From Saprospirales bacterium GYS_P2D (GTDB lineage: Bacteria > Bacteroidota > Bacteroidia > Chitinophagales > Saprospiraceae), in the NCBI GenBank assembly GCA_009833045.1, contig WUUP01000002.1:248001-312000 (forward strand): DNA of 64,000 bases, written 5' to 3'. Below, one piece after another: positions 16,559 through 26,481 of the stretch (within the stretch, counting starts at the first letter, position 1; each line of letters begins with the position of its first letter). Below the pieces are notes generated by a model. It made no database searches. It had not been told where the DNA came from and saw only the letters and a program-made list of their open reading frames with translations. The position numbers were made by a program, and so were the translations under genes.

Positions 16559-19030
16559 TTATTCTTCTTCATCACTATCTCCACGAGCACCTCTGATCAC
16601 CCCGATATCTGATATGGAGTCTTTCTTATCGACATTGATCACTTTGACACCTTGAGTGGCACGTCCCATGATGCGGAATTGATCAGCCTCAATACGGATC
16701 ACAATACCATTTTTAGTAGTAATGATCACATCGTCATCATCGACGATGCCTTTGATACTGATGAGTTCTCCAGTCTTTTCTGTGACATTGAGTGTTTTCA
16801 CACCTTTTCCTCCTCTTTTGGTCTTGCGATATTCATCTTTGAGTGAGCGCTTGCCATATCCATGCTCTGATGTGACGAATAAGGTCGTCTCCTCATCTAT
16901 CATTGGTATGCAGACCATCCCTACGACTTCGTCTTTATCGCTATCGAGAGTGATCCCCTTGACACCGGCGGCTGATCGACCCATAGGACGTACGTCTTGC
17001 TCATCAAATCTGATGGCACGACCTCCCTTATTAGCTAAGAATACCTCGTAGCTTCCATCAGTTAGTTTCGCCTCCAATAGTGTATCATCATCATGAATTG
17101 TGATCGCATTAATACCATTGGTACGTGGACGGCTAAATGCTTCCATACTGGTCTTTTTGATCACACCCCGCTTCGTACAGAACATGATGAAGTTATTATT
17201 CAAGAAGTCTTCATCTTTCAGATCTTTGACGATGATGTAAGCCTTGACTTTATCATCTTTAGGCAAAGCGATGATATTTTGGATGACTCGACCTGCTGCA
17301 TTCTTTGAGGTCTCTGGTATCTCATAGACTCGTAGCCAGAAGCATCGCCCCTGCTCTGTGAAAAGCAACAAATAATTGTGCGTATCTGCTATAAATAGAT
17401 GCTCCACATAGTCAGCATCTCTCGTCTTGCTACCTTTTGATCCTCGCCCTCCTCTACTCTGAGACTTATACTCATCAGACTTAGTACGCTTGATATATCC
17501 CAGGTGTGAAATAGTAACTACCACCTCATCATTAGGAATCATATCTTCTATAGATATCTCGCCATCTGCATGGGAGATACGAGTGCGACGCTCATCTCCG
17601 TAGGTTTCTTTGATCTCTATGAGTTCATCCTTGAGAATAGCTCTTCTACGGCTTTCATTAGCGAGGATATCTTTATAGTCAGTTATCTTGCTCATGAGCT
17701 CGTCATACTCTTCTTGTACTTTCTGACGCTCGAGGCCTGTGAGCTTCATGAGTCGCATCTCGAGGATCGCCCTTGCTTGGATCTCAGATAATCCAAATTT
17801 ACTCATTAATCCATTTCGAGCGGTTTCAACATCCTTAGATGCTCGGATCAGAGCTATGACTTCATCGAGATTATCTAGAGCTATGAGGAGTCCCTCCAGT
17901 ATATGTGCTCGCTCTTCAGCCTTTCGTAGATCGTACTGAGTACGTCTCGTGATCACCTCCAATCTGAATTTGATGAATTCCTCCATCAGTTGTTTTAGAT
18001 TCAGCGTACGAGGGCGACCATTGACCAGTACGACATTATTGACACCATAGGATGTCTGTAGAGGCGTATACTTATATAACTGGCTGATGACGACGTTAGC
18101 TATTGCGTCCATTTTCAGATCAAGTACGATACGTACTCCATGTCGATCTGATTCATTGCGGATAGCAGATATTCCTTTGATCTTCTCGGCTTCTACAGCA
18201 TCCTTGATCTTGATCTCGAGAGTCTGCTGATTGACCTGATACGGTATCTCAGTAATGACTACCTGATCACGACCTGTACGTGTCTGCTCTACTTCGACTT
18301 TACCTCTCAGCACGATACGTCCACGCCCTGTCTCAAATGCCTCACGGATACCATCAGTGCCGTATATGATCCCACCTGTCGGGAAATCTGGCCCTTTGAC
18401 AAATTCCATTAAGCCCTCAATATTGATCTCCGAATCATCTACCAGTGCAGATATACCATCTACGATCTCGCTGAGATTGTGAGGAAGCATATTAGTCGCC
18501 ATACCTACAGCGATACCTGAAGCTCCATTGACCAAGAGATTAGGAAATCTCGTAGGTAGTACCGTAGGCTCTTCTAATGAATCATCAAAGTTGAACTGAA
18601 AGTCTACGGTGTCTTTCTTGATATCTGCGACTATTTCATCACTGAGCTTGGCCAGACGAGCCTCTGTATATCGCATCGCTGCAGGGCCGTCACCCTCGAT
18701 AGAGCCAAAGTTTCCTTGTTTGTCTACGAGCGGATATCTCATGTTCCACTCTTGTGCCATACGCACCATGGCATCGTATACAGAGGTATCCCCATGCGGG
18801 TGATACTTACCCAGTACCTCCCCTACTATTCTTGCTGATTTCTTATGTGGCTTATTGATAGTGAGCCCCAGATCAGACATACCATATAGGATACGTCTAT
18901 GTACGGGCTTCAGTCCATCTCTCACATCCGGCAGTGCTCGGGCTACGATCACAGACATCGAATAGTCGATGTACGCCGACTTCATCTCGTCCTCAATATT
19001 GATCGGAATAATACGCTCGTTATCAGCCAT
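16559..19030 (-). CDS. gyrA: DNA gyrase subunit A
   Basis: An 823-residue GyrA. It begins '[47 protein letters not shown]'. The quinolone-resistance region reads '[20 protein letters not shown]', with Thr at the position of E. coli Ser83 and Asp at that of Asp87. The catalytic Tyr is in '[10 protein letters not shown]'. The C-terminal half has the six beta-pinwheel blades and the GyrA box '[10 protein letters not shown]', which separates gyrase from topoisomerase IV. An acidic tail (SDEEE) ends the protein. Gyrase introduces negative supercoils with GyrB, which is not in this window. A -7 box lies about 84 bp upstream. Confidence 0.97.
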   Translation of the reverse strand: MADNERIIPINIEDEMKSAYIDYSMSVIVARALPDVRDGLKPVHRRILYGMSDLGLTINKPHKKSARIVGEVLGKYHPHGDTSVYDAMVRMAQEWNMRYPLVDKQGNFGSIEGDGPAAMRYTEARLAKLSDEIVADIKKDTVDFQFNFDDSLEEPTVLPTRFPNLLVNGASGIAVGMATNMLPHNLSEIVDGISALVDDSEINIEGLMEFVKGPDFPTGGIIYGTDGIREAFETGRGRIVLRGKVEVEQTRTGRDQVVITEIPYQVNQQTLEIKIKDAVEAEKIKGISAIRNESDRHGVRIVLDLKMDAIANVVISQLYKYTPLQTSYGVNNVVLVNGRPRTLNLKQLMEEFIKFRLEVITRRTQYDLRKAEERAHILEGLLIALDNLDEVIALIRASKDVETARNGLMSKFGLSEIQARAILEMRLMKLTGLERQKVQEEYDELMSKITDYKDILANESRRRAILKDELIEIKETYGDERRTRISHADGEISIEDMIPNDEVVVTISHLGYIKRTKSDEYKSQSRGGRGSKGSKTRDADYVEHLFIADTHNYLLLFTEQGRCFWLRVYEIPETSKNAAGRVIQNIIALPKDDKVKAYIIVKDLKDEDFLNNNFIMFCTKRGVIKKTSMEAFSRPRTNGINAITIHDDDTLLEAKLTDGSYEVFLANKGGRAIRFDEQDVRPMGRSAAGVKGITLDSDKDEVVGMVCIPMIDEETTLFVTSEHGYGKRSLKDEYRKTKRGGKGVKTLNVTEKTGELISIKGIVDDDDVIITTKNGIVIRIEADQFRIMGRATQGVKVINVDKKDSISDIGVIRGARGDSDEEE

Positions 19031-19113
19031 ATAACTATCTAATCGATTTATTTAATATTATAATTTCATCTATAAGAAACCTACTATTAAAGCGGTATTC
19101 AAAAAATGCCGTG

Positions 19114-19121
19114 CAAAGGTA
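19114..19121 (-). promoter_or_regulatory. Bacteroidota-type -7 box for gyrA
   Basis: The minus strand reads TACCTTTG, an exact TAnnTTTG match, 84-91 bp upstream of the gyrA start. I see no convincing -33 TTG at the normal spacing. Confidence 0.4.
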
Positions 19122-19162
19122 ACTTATCTTATCGAGATAGCCTATATTTTGAACATCATTAA

Positions 19163-19170
19163 TACCTTTG
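19163..19170 (+). promoter_or_regulatory. Bacteroidota-type -7 box for ubiE
   Basis: TACCTTTG, an exact TAnnTTTG match, lies 16 bp before the ubiE ATG, so the transcript would have a very short leader. It is divergent from the same word upstream of gyrA. Confidence 0.45.
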
Positions 19171-19185
19171 CGGTTAAGACCTACT

Positions 19186-19914
19186 ATGAGCACTAACGTA
19201 ACTCCGTATCAAGACGGCAAAAGCAAAAAAGAACAGGTAGAAGCAATGTTTGACTCCGTAGCATGGAGATATGACCTGCTCAATCACCTCCTCTCAATGG
19301 GTATCGATATCGGATGGCGAAAGAAGCTCATCCGACATATGAAGGCCTATGACCCCAAGCACATCCTCGACATGGCGACCGGTACAGCAGATCTCGCTAT
19401 CATGGCTGCTAAGCGGATCCCCTCTGCTAAAGTAACAGGGATAGATCTCAGCAAAAATATGATCGCTGAAGGTGACAAAAAAGTCATCAAAAAGGAACTC
19501 GCAGATAGAGTATCACTCAAAGTGGGAGACTCCGAAAACATCCAAGAAGAAGACAATACTTTTGACGCAGGGATGGTCGCATTTGGAGTGCGCAACTTTG
19601 AAAATCTCGATAAAGGTCTCCAAGAGCTCCATCGAGTCCTCAAGCCTGGAGCTCCATTCTATATTTTAGAATTTTCAAAGCCAACAATATTTCCCGTCAA
19701 GCAAGTGTTTAATCTTTATTTCAAAGCGGTGCTACCGATAGTCGGACGTCTCCTGTCAAAGGATAAAAGTGCTTATACCTATCTATATGAATCAGTACAG
19801 GCATTCCCCGACTACGATCAGATGAAAGCTCGCATGGAAGGTGTAGGATTTAAAGACTGTAAGTGGGAATCTCTAAGTTTCGGAATATGCTGCCTCTACA
19901 GAGGAATCAAATAA
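19186..19914 (+). CDS. ubiE: Demethylmenaquinone methyltransferase
   Basis: A 242-residue class-I SAM methyltransferase (UbiE/MenG). The family signature is complete: 'YDLLNHLLSMGIDIGWRKKLI' near residues 30-50, 'ILDMATGTADLAI' (SAM motif I), 'TGIDLSKNMIAEG', 'FDAGMVAFGVRNFENLDKGLQELHRVLKPG' and 'YTYLYESVQAFPD'. It converts demethylmenaquinone to menaquinone, the last step in the respiratory quinone pathway. ATG 19186 is chosen over an in-frame TTG at 19168, which would lie inside the promoter box. Its 3' end overlaps porT. Confidence 0.96.
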   Translation: MSTNVTPYQDGKSKKEQVEAMFDSVAWRYDLLNHLLSMGIDIGWRKKLIRHMKAYDPKHILDMATGTADLAIMAAKRIPSAKVTGIDLSKNMIAEGDKKVIKKELADRVSLKVGDSENIQEEDNTFDAGMVAFGVRNFENLDKGLQELHRVLKPGAPFYILEFSKPTIFPVKQVFNLYFKAVLPIVGRLLSKDKSAYTYLYESVQAFPDYDQMKARMEGVGFKDCKWESLSFGICCLYRGIK

Positions 19915-20594
19915 AAGCTGGCTTCATTGCTCTGTGCTGTCTCATTGGCACGATAGATCTTTCAGCTCAGATAAATCGACGCAACTATAACTATCTGGAC
20001 TATCAGCACAAAGACTATTACTTTGGGATCAGTCTCGGGTACAATAGTAGTAAGCATCAAGTTTTCCATTCTCGAGAGTTTATAGGCAATGAAAACTTCC
20101 TCACTGCCCAGGGTGCATCAGCTCCAGGATTTAACGTACATGGTATAGCTAACTATAAAATTGGTGAATATTTTGACATTAGAGTCCTACCTGGATTCTC
20201 CTTTGCCACTCGTTATCTTGACTTCAATAATAATCAACGCAACACCATTGAGTCTATCTTCGTAGAAGTTCCTTTTCAGGTAAGATATAAGTCGGCCCCA
20301 TATCGTGACAAGCGGGCCTATGTAGTCGCAGGACTCAATTACTCCTATGATGTCGCATCTAACTCTCAAGCTCGAGGTGCCGAAACTCTGATCAAAATCG
20401 ACCCACATGATTTTAGAGTAGAGGCCGGTATAGGTATGCAATTTTTCTTCCCTTACTTCATCCTGTCTCCAGAGATCAAGTTTTCGCAAGGGATCAATAA
20501 TACGCTCCTCTACAATAATCAACTTGAAGAATCTACTATCATAGAGAAACTACTCAGTAGAGTACTTACTTTTTCTTTTCATTTTGAAGGGTAG
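19887..20594 (+). CDS. porT: Type IX secretion system protein PorT
   Basis: A 235-residue outer-membrane barrel. After the signal peptide (FIALCCLIGTIDLSAQ) come 'YYFGISLGYNSSKHQVFHSREFI', 'GFNVHGIANYKIGEYFDIRVLPGFSFATRYLDF', 'VEVPFQVRYKS' and 'PYFILSPEIKFSQGINNTL', ending in an aromatic-rich last strand ('LTFSFHFEG'). The sequence and its place right behind ubiE are characteristic of porT in Bacteroidota. PorT is required for secretion of C-terminal-domain cargo and gliding. ATG 19887 overlaps ubiE by 28 bp; an in-frame GTG at 19863 would overlap more. Confidence 0.9.
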   Translation: MLPLQRNQIKAGFIALCCLIGTIDLSAQINRRNYNYLDYQHKDYYFGISLGYNSSKHQVFHSREFIGNENFLTAQGASAPGFNVHGIANYKIGEYFDIRVLPGFSFATRYLDFNNNQRNTIESIFVEVPFQVRYKSAPYRDKRAYVVAGLNYSYDVASNSQARGAETLIKIDPHDFRVEAGIGMQFFFPYFILSPEIKFSQGINNTLLYNNQLEESTIIEKLLSRVLTFSFHFEG

Positions 20595-20904
20595 TTAATT
20601 TGACCTCGAGTCAAATGATCAAGATCATCCCTTCATTGACTAATATCAGCCTGTACGGCTTGTGGCCTATCTCCCCTGCCCTAACTTTGCAGTGCGATAA
20701 GGATTTTTGAATGGCTATTGCAACAGCTTCACTTTGATTAATGCTTATCCAAAAAGCAAAACTCTCTTACTACATATTATTCACTTTTAAGGTATGTATC
20801 CTTTGGGCTATCAATAGTCTATGATGGCATTGAAGTTATTATTTAATACTCAAATGACTCGACAGCGGTGGGATTCACTTTAGCTAAAATAAGAACTAAT
20901 CATC
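20595..20904. other. Intergenic region between porT and the CoA-transferase
   Basis: No gene is seen in these 310 bp. At 20598-20616 there is a 7-bp perfect inverted repeat (ATTTGAC and GTCAAAT, loop CTCGA), followed immediately by ATGATC-AA-GATCAT (20614-20627). Neither has a T-run, so they are better read as possible operator sites or a weak transcript end. An AT-rich stretch with 'TATCCTTTGG' around 20796 may hold a promoter for the CoA-transferase. Confidence 0.4.
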
Positions 20905-22209
20905 ATGAGAGAAGTCTCAATCGAAGAAGCAGTAAAAGAAGTAAAATCAGGCGATAGAGTATTCGTACAGGGGGCAGCTATGACACCTAATGAACTGACA
21001 GATGCACTTTGCGAAAGGTATCAAGAAATCAATAACGTCGAAATCATATCTATCCATACCGAGGGCGATGCTAAATATACTCGAGAGCCCTACAATCAAT
21101 CTATCAGACTGAATTCTTGTTTTGTCGGTGGCAATGTCCGGAAGTGTGTCAATGAAGCAAATGCTGACTACATCCCTGTATTTTTGAGCGAGATACATCT
21201 GCTGTTTAAGCGAAATATCTTACCACTCGACGTGGCGTTCGTCCAGGTATCGCCACCTGACCAGCATGGCTACTGCTCACTGGGCGTATCAGTAGACGTC
21301 ACGCTGCCTGCTATTCAGACAGCTCAGAAAATCATAGCACAGATCAATCCACAGGTCCCTCGTACTCATGGCACAGGATTCGTACATGTGAGTGATATCT
21401 GCTGCGCCACATATGTAGATCGCCCAATACATGCCCATGATCCTGCTCCGATATCGGATGTGGAGCACAGGATCGGTCAGCATGTAGCAGAGCTCATAGA
21501 CGAAGGAGCTACTATGCAGATGGGCATCGGCAATATCCCTGACGCTGTACTATCCAATCTGAAATCACACAGGGCACTTGGCATACACACAGAGATGTTT
21601 TCAGACGGAGTCCTCCCTCTGCTCGAGCAAGGCGTCATCACAGGAGAAAACAAAACAGTAAAGAAAGGGAAAATCGTAAGTTGCTTTGCTGTCGGATCAA
21701 AGAGACTCTATGACTTCATCGATGACAATCCTATCTGTGACTTCAGAGATGCAGCATATACTAATGATACCGCTCGCATACGTCGCAATCCTAAAGCAAC
21801 CGCTATCAATAGCGCTATAGAGATCGATCTAACTGGCCAGATCTGTGCGGATACTATAGGATGCTATCAATACTCAGGAGTAGGAGGCCAGATGGATTTC
21901 ATCAGAGGGGCTGCTCTTTCGCCTGACGGCAAGGCCATTTTCGCTCTGCCATCTATGACTAAAAACGGGATCTCAAAAATAGTACCACTGCTCAAATCAG
22001 GCGCAGGAGTCACCACTACTCGTGCACATGTACACCACATAGCTACTGAGTATGGAGTGGTGGATCTTTTTGGCAAGAATCTGAAGCAACGAGCAAAAGC
22101 ACTCATATCCATAGCGCATCCCGATCATCAAGATGCGCTCGATAGAGCTGCACATGAGCGATTTAAAAACTGGGATCCGATATATGCTATTCCTGAGATG
22201 GCAAACTAA
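20905..22209 (+). CDS. Acetyl-CoA hydrolase/transferase family protein (4-hydroxybutyrate CoA-transferase-like)
   Basis: A 434-residue family-I CoA-transferase. Domain 1 carries 'VFVQGAAMTPNELTDALCER' and 'VAFVQVSPPDQHGYCSLGVSVD'; domain 2 carries 'MQMGIGNIPDAVLSNL' and 'LGIHTEMFSDGVLPLLEQGVITG', where the Glu is the expected acyl-CoA-forming residue. 'YSGVGGQMDFIRGAALSPDGKAIFALPS' and 'GVTTTRAHVHHIATEYGVVDLFGK' complete the family pattern. It exchanges CoA between acetyl-CoA and a short acid; the exact acid (acetate, 4-hydroxybutyrate, butyrate) cannot be told. Its 3' end overlaps the convergent acpH-like gene by 23 bp. Confidence 0.9.
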   Translation: MREVSIEEAVKEVKSGDRVFVQGAAMTPNELTDALCERYQEINNVEIISIHTEGDAKYTREPYNQSIRLNSCFVGGNVRKCVNEANADYIPVFLSEIHLLFKRNILPLDVAFVQVSPPDQHGYCSLGVSVDVTLPAIQTAQKIIAQINPQVPRTHGTGFVHVSDICCATYVDRPIHAHDPAPISDVEHRIGQHVAELIDEGATMQMGIGNIPDAVLSNLKSHRALGIHTEMFSDGVLPLLEQGVITGENKTVKKGKIVSCFAVGSKRLYDFIDDNPICDFRDAAYTNDTARIRRNPKATAINSAIEIDLTGQICADTIGCYQYSGVGGQMDFIRGAALSPDGKAIFALPSMTKNGISKIVPLLKSGAGVTTTRAHVHHIATEYGVVDLFGKNLKQRAKALISIAHPDHQDALDRAAHERFKNWDPIYAIPEMAN

Positions 22210-22792
22210 TAATCTGCTCATGGATCATCGGAACAGTCTCCAGGAGATCGGTCATCAACTCGTGAAATAAGCCCTCCAAGGTAGGTCGCTCAGCGATCAA
22301 GACATCTACAGCACCTGCGAAGTCAGATGGAAATCGAGTCCTATGATCCATACGTACCATCACTCCTCGTATGCCTTCATAGGATGCATAGGCATATAGG
22401 TATTGATGCTCCAATAGCATCTCGACATGATGCGCCGCACGCTGGGGTAGCAGCTCAGGCCATCCCTGCAGCGAGCTATATACGTACTGCTCAAAATCGG
22501 TCAAGGATTGATCAGCATAATCTCCCCATAGATTAGCCAAAAGATGATCATTGAGTATATCGACTATCACTGGAGCATATTTGCGATGATCTGCCCTGAA
22601 AATGCTAACTGCTTCTTTAAAGGCGGGATGACCATCCGTATATTTATCAATCTCACGGTGGAGTAGTATCCCTTGCTGCACCTCTCTTGAAACGAGTGGA
22701 ATATTGGCTAAGCGAATCTCATCAGCAACAAAATTTCCTACCATGATCGGTGGATCCTCAAAGGACAGGAAAAGATGTGCTAAGTAATTCAT
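22187..22792 (-). CDS. ACP phosphodiesterase (AcpH-like, DUF479)
   Basis: A 201-residue AcpH-like protein beginning 'MNYLAHLFLSFEDPPIMVGNFVADEI', then 'QQGILLHREIDKYTDGHPAFKEAVSIF', 'YAPVIVDILNDHLLANLWGDY' and 'GIRGVMVRMDHRTRFP', the conserved His/Asp set of the family. AcpH removes the phosphopantetheine group from acyl carrier protein. The last 23 bp overlap the 3' end of the CoA-transferase on the other strand. Confidence 0.9.
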   Translation of the reverse strand: MNYLAHLFLSFEDPPIMVGNFVADEIRLANIPLVSREVQQGILLHREIDKYTDGHPAFKEAVSIFRADHRKYAPVIVDILNDHLLANLWGDYADQSLTDFEQYVYSSLQGWPELLPQRAAHHVEMLLEHQYLYAYASYEGIRGVMVRMDHRTRFPSDFAGAVDVLIAERPTLEGLFHELMTDLLETVPMIHEQIISLPSQE

Positions 22793-22823
22793 AGAGGACT
22801 ATTCTTGGATACCAAGAATAAGA

Positions 22824-22831
22824 TATCTTTG
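22824..22831 (+). promoter_or_regulatory. Bacteroidota-type -7 box for ychF
   Basis: TATCTTTG matches TAnnTTTG, 29 bp before the ychF ATG. A TTG sixteen bases upstream (22805-22807) is near the spacing expected for the -33 element. Confidence 0.45.
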
Positions 22832-22859
22832 CCGCTTTTTCTATCAAACGAGAAATTAT

Positions 22860-23957
22860 ATGGCTCTTAAGTGTGGTATTGTTGGCCTTCCAAATGTTGG
22901 TAAATCTACATTATTCAACGCATTGACTAATGCTAAAGCCTTAGCGGCGAATTATCCATTCGCTACTAAAGATCCCAATGTCGGCGTCATCACAGTACCT
23001 GACGTGCGACTCACTCAGCTCGCAGATCTGATCAATCCTCAAAAAATCGTTCCGACCACTGTCGATATAGTAGATATCGCAGGCCTCATCAAAGGTGCCT
23101 CTCAAGGAGAAGGGTTAGGAAATCAATTCTTAGCTAATATCCGAGAGGTAGATGCCATCGTCCATGTAGTCAGATGTTTCGTCAATGACAATGTCGTACA
23201 CGTAGACGGATCAGTAGATCCAGTGAGAGATAAAGACATCATCGATACCGAGCTCTTATTTAAAGATATAGAGGTACTCGAAAAGCGAATTGAGAAGATC
23301 AAGAAAGCTGCTAAAAGCGGGGCCAAAGAAGAAAAAATACGGTTAGAATTTGCTGAAGGATTAAAAGCACACCTGGAGGCAGGTCGACCAGCCAGATCCT
23401 ATGATGTGCCAGATCAGCACGCCGATCTATTCAAAGAGCTCTATCTCCTCACTGCCAAGCCCATCCTATATGTGTGCAATGTCGATGAGAATAGTGCCAA
23501 AGAAGGCAATGAGCTCAGCCAAAAACTCTCCGAACATGTCAAAAATGAAAATGCAGAGGTGATACTCATCTCTGCCGCTATCGAGTCAGAGATCATCCAG
23601 CTCGATACTGATGAAGAGAAAATGATGTTTCTCGAGGAAATGAATCTCACCGAGCCAGGTGTCAATCGACTGATCAGCGCCAGCTATAAACTACTCAATC
23701 TCATCACCTACTTCACAGCAGGAGAAAAAGAAGTCCGAGCATGGACGGTACTCGAGGGCTCAACAGCTCCTCAGGCAGCCGGAGTCATACACACTGACTT
23801 TGAGAAAGGATTTATCCGTGCTGAAGTCATCAAATATGCAGACTATATCGAGTATGGCTCTGAGGCCAAAGTCAAAGAAGCTGGTAAAATGGGCGTCGAA
23901 GGAAAAGACTATATCGTAAAGGATGGTGATATCATGCACTTCAGATTTAATGTATAA
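22860..23957 (+). CDS. ychF: Redox-regulated ATPase YchF (OLA1 family)
   Basis: A 365-residue Obg-related ATPase. P-loop 'GLPNVGKSTLFNALT' (residues 8-22), 'DIAGLIKGASQGEGLGNQFLANIREVDAIVHVVRCF' (G3 region) and 'YVCNVDE' in place of the usual NKxD, explaining the ATP preference of the family. A coiled-coil insertion lies at about residues 130-180, and a TGS domain at the C-terminus ('FEKGFIRAEVIKYADYIEYG'). YchF binds ribosomes and modulates stress responses. It is transcribed alone and followed by a clear terminator. Confidence 0.97.
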   Translation: MALKCGIVGLPNVGKSTLFNALTNAKALAANYPFATKDPNVGVITVPDVRLTQLADLINPQKIVPTTVDIVDIAGLIKGASQGEGLGNQFLANIREVDAIVHVVRCFVNDNVVHVDGSVDPVRDKDIIDTELLFKDIEVLEKRIEKIKKAAKSGAKEEKIRLEFAEGLKAHLEAGRPARSYDVPDQHADLFKELYLLTAKPILYVCNVDENSAKEGNELSQKLSEHVKNENAEVILISAAIESEIIQLDTDEEKMMFLEEMNLTEPGVNRLISASYKLLNLITYFTAGEKEVRAWTVLEGSTAPQAAGVIHTDFEKGFIRAEVIKYADYIEYGSEAKVKEAGKMGVEGKDYIVKDGDIMHFRFNV

Positions 23958-23994
23958 GAAGCCTCACTAAAAAGTGAAAGAAAAAATAATTTAA

Positions 23995-24036
23995 AAAAGT
24001 GATGTCACGAAGCTCGAGGCATCACTTTTGTTTTTC
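23995..24036 (+). terminator. Intrinsic terminator after ychF
   Basis: AAAAGTGATG pairs perfectly with CATCACTTTT across a 15-base loop, followed by GTTTTT. Confidence 0.85.
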
Positions 24037-24096
24037 ACGAGAGTGTGTAATTAAAATGCAATAATTAAGCATACTAATACTTAAACGATTCCATTT

Positions 24097-24116
24097 TTAA
24101 CATGCTATCCTGTTAA
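24097..24116. promoter_or_regulatory. Possible operator upstream of the trehalose operon
   Basis: A 6-bp inverted repeat, TTAACA and TGTTAA, separated by eight bases, lies about 100 bp before the LacI-family gene. It is in the right place for autoregulation by that regulator, but lacks the central CG usual for LacI-family operators. Confidence 0.3.
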
Positions 24117-24215
24117 TTGAGTAAAGAATATGCTTTATGCTTTAAGTTAATATTTCAATAAGTCGTAGATTGTCAGAATAATTTATCATTGTCTACCATC
24201 AATGACTAAAAGCAT

Positions 24216-25250
24216 ATGTCTGAAGGTAGATCGAAATCGAATATACCAATGAAGAAAAGAGCAAGACTCAAGGACATCGCTAATGCATTGAATCTATCTA
24301 TCACTACTGTATCAAGAGCCCTTAATGACAAACCAGATATAAGTCAAAAGACAAAAGAGGCTGTCCGAAAGGTCGCTGATATGCTCGACTATCGTCCTAA
24401 TTATTTTGCACGATTCTTACACCAAGAGAGTAATAATTTGATTGGAGTAGTGGTCCCGAGGATCAATCATGCCTTCTTTTCTACCATGATCAATGGCATC
24501 GTCAAAAAAGCACAAGATGAGGGCTACTTTGTAATGTTGGGAGAGTCGTTTGATGATTTTGAGACTGAGGAGTATATCTATAAGCAGTTCATAGATCTTG
24601 GCGTAGACGGCCTCATAGTATCCCCTGCTTATCATAGCAAACTACTCGAAGGAAAAGATGAACTCAAACTAAGACAAGAAAATATAGTACTCCTCGATAG
24701 ATATGCCGAAAAGCTAAACTATAATCAAATCACCAATGATCATAGCCAGGGAGCAAAGCAAGCCATAGACCATCTCTACGAGCAAGGCTATAAGAAAATA
24801 GCTCATATCAAAGGGCTGACTGAGGACAACGTAGCTGATGAAATCAGTCAAGGTTACGAAGCAGCTATCAAGGATCAGGAGCCACTCATATATGAGTGTG
24901 ATCATGTGACACCAGAAGAAGGCTATGTCGCTATGCAGGTCCTCATGGACGAGCATCAGCCAGACGCTATTTTTGCGATCAGTGACGAAGCTGCTATGGG
25001 GGTCTACCGCTACTGCTACAAGCATAAGCTCCGCATCCCCGAGGATATAGGGCTCATCGGATATAGCAATGCCCCATTTGGCGCCTACTTAGCTCCTGCC
25101 CTGACTACAGTCGCTCAGATGAGTAGTGAGATGGGCGAGACAGCTGTAGATATGCTGATCGAAAGAAAAGGCCAAGAAAGCCCGACAGCAAGTACGAAGA
25201 AATTCGTATCAGAACTGATTATTCGAGAATCCAGTATACGAAAAAAGTAG
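24216..25250 (+). CDS. LacI-family transcriptional regulator (trehalose operon)
   Basis: A 344-residue LacI/GalR regulator. The HTH reads 'ARLKDIANALNLSITTVSRALNDKPDIS' (about residues 15-42), with the hinge helix in 'DMLDYRPNYFARFLHQ'. A periplasmic-binding-protein-like sensor domain follows ('NLIGVVVPRINHAFFSTMINGIVKKAQDEGY', 'GVDGLIVSPAYH', 'DAIFAISDEAAMGVYRYC', 'GLIGYSNAPFGAYLAPALTTVAQ'). It likely controls the two genes downstream, which start 1 bp and about 1.2 kb after it, in response to trehalose or a derivative. ATG 24216 is used; ATG 24249 is also possible. Confidence 0.92.
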   Translation: MSEGRSKSNIPMKKRARLKDIANALNLSITTVSRALNDKPDISQKTKEAVRKVADMLDYRPNYFARFLHQESNNLIGVVVPRINHAFFSTMINGIVKKAQDEGYFVMLGESFDDFETEEYIYKQFIDLGVDGLIVSPAYHSKLLEGKDELKLRQENIVLLDRYAEKLNYNQITNDHSQGAKQAIDHLYEQGYKKIAHIKGLTEDNVADEISQGYEAAIKDQEPLIYECDHVTPEEGYVAMQVLMDEHQPDAIFAISDEAAMGVYRYCYKHKLRIPEDIGLIGYSNAPFGAYLAPALTTVAQMSSEMGETAVDMLIERKGQESPTASTKKFVSELIIRESSIRKK

Positions 25251-25251
25251 C

Positions 25252-26481
25252 ATGAAGAATAAGACGAAGGTCAAGCTATCTCTATATCTCAATTACTTTG
25301 TTTTTGCGATATTACTTAATAGTGTAGGCATCGTCATTCTTAAGTCCCAAAAGGTTTATGGAGTAGATGAAGTACAGGCCAGTGCCTTGGAGTTATTCAA
25401 GGATATGCCCATTGCTATCGTCTCTTTTTTGATCGCTTCTTTCTTGCCACGTATAGGGTACAAGAGATCGATGCTGATCGGATTAGCTTTGGTCACCATC
25501 GGCTGTGTTGCTATGTATTTTGGCAATTCGTTTTGGACGGCCAAGCTACTTTTTGCACTCGTAGGAATATCCTTTGCACTGATCAAAGTCTCTGTGTACA
25601 GTATCATAGGACTGGTCACTGATAGCGAGTCCGCTCACAATAGTCTCATGAGCTCCATCGAGGGAGTATTCATGTTTGGTATCGCCCTCGCCTATTTTTT
25701 ATTTCCAGCATTTAACAAAGAGTCAGATCCCAATAGTTGGCTCAATGTCTATTGGCTCTTGGCCGGACTTTCGGTAGCTTCTTTCATCTTCCTCTATACC
25801 GCTGATTTTGATACTCAATATGAAATACCTGGTAGTAACATGGTCGAAGATGCTATGCAAATGCTCCGACTGATGACGAAGATCTTAGTATTGGTATTCG
25901 TCATCAGCGCCTTTCTATTCGTCATGATAGAACAAGGTATCATGACCTGGCTACCTACTTTCAATGAGCGAGTGCTGGAGCTACCAGAAAATGTCAGTAT
26001 TATGATGGCCAGTATATTAGCTATCTCACTTGGTATTGGCCGTTTATTAGCTGGATATTTAGTAAAGCATATCCACTGGGTTTGGGTGCTGACTGCGTGT
26101 ATAGTATTGGCGATGATCATGGTCATTACCGTATTGCCGAAGACTATCACCGCAGAAGTGAGTGATATCCAATCCATCACAGATATTCCTTTCATTGGAT
26201 TTGCATTTCCTATAGTAGGATTATTCATCGCACCGATTTATCCACTGCTCAACTCTGCCGTGCTCACTGCCATACCTAAAAAACTACACAGTCCAATGAC
26301 CGGACTTATCGTAATCTTCTCGGCTCTGGGAGGCACATTAGGATCTCGAGTCATTGGCTACTTATTTAAGAATGTAGGAGCTGAAACTGCATTCTACTAT
26401 ACTCTGGCACCGCTGACCATGCTACTGATCAGCATATTTATTCTCAAAGTTTTATCCAATAAAACCGTATCGAATGAGTAA
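25252..26481 (+). CDS. MFS transporter, probably a sugar (trehalose) permease
   Basis: A 409-residue protein with about twelve hydrophobic helices. The loop between helices 2 and 3 has 'LPRIGYKRSMLIGLALVTIG' (MFS G-x-x-x-D/R-R-like motif), and 'ALGGTLGSRVIGYLFKNVG' marks the C-terminal half. It starts 1 bp after the LacI regulator and overlaps the trehalase by 8 bp. That context points to uptake of trehalose or a related disaccharide across the inner membrane, but specificity cannot be read from the sequence. Confidence 0.85.
   Translation: MKNKTKVKLSLYLNYFVFAILLNSVGIVILKSQKVYGVDEVQASALELFKDMPIAIVSFLIASFLPRIGYKRSMLIGLALVTIGCVAMYFGNSFWTAKLLFALVGISFALIKVSVYSIIGLVTDSESAHNSLMSSIEGVFMFGIALAYFLFPAFNKESDPNSWLNVYWLLAGLSVASFIFLYTADFDTQYEIPGSNMVEDAMQMLRLMTKILVLVFVISAFLFVMIEQGIMTWLPTFNERVLELPENVSIMMASILAISLGIGRLLAGYLVKHIHWVWVLTACIVLAMIMVITVLPKTITAEVSDIQSITDIPFIGFAFPIVGLFIAPIYPLLNSAVLTAIPKKLHSPMTGLIVIFSALGGTLGSRVIGYLFKNVGAETAFYYTLAPLTMLLISIFILKVLSNKTVSNE

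Noticed and set aside
20598-20627. Terminator after porT
   Set aside because: The perfect 7-bp inverted repeat and the adjacent ATGATC/GATCAT are not followed by T residues; kept only as possible sites in the intergenic note.
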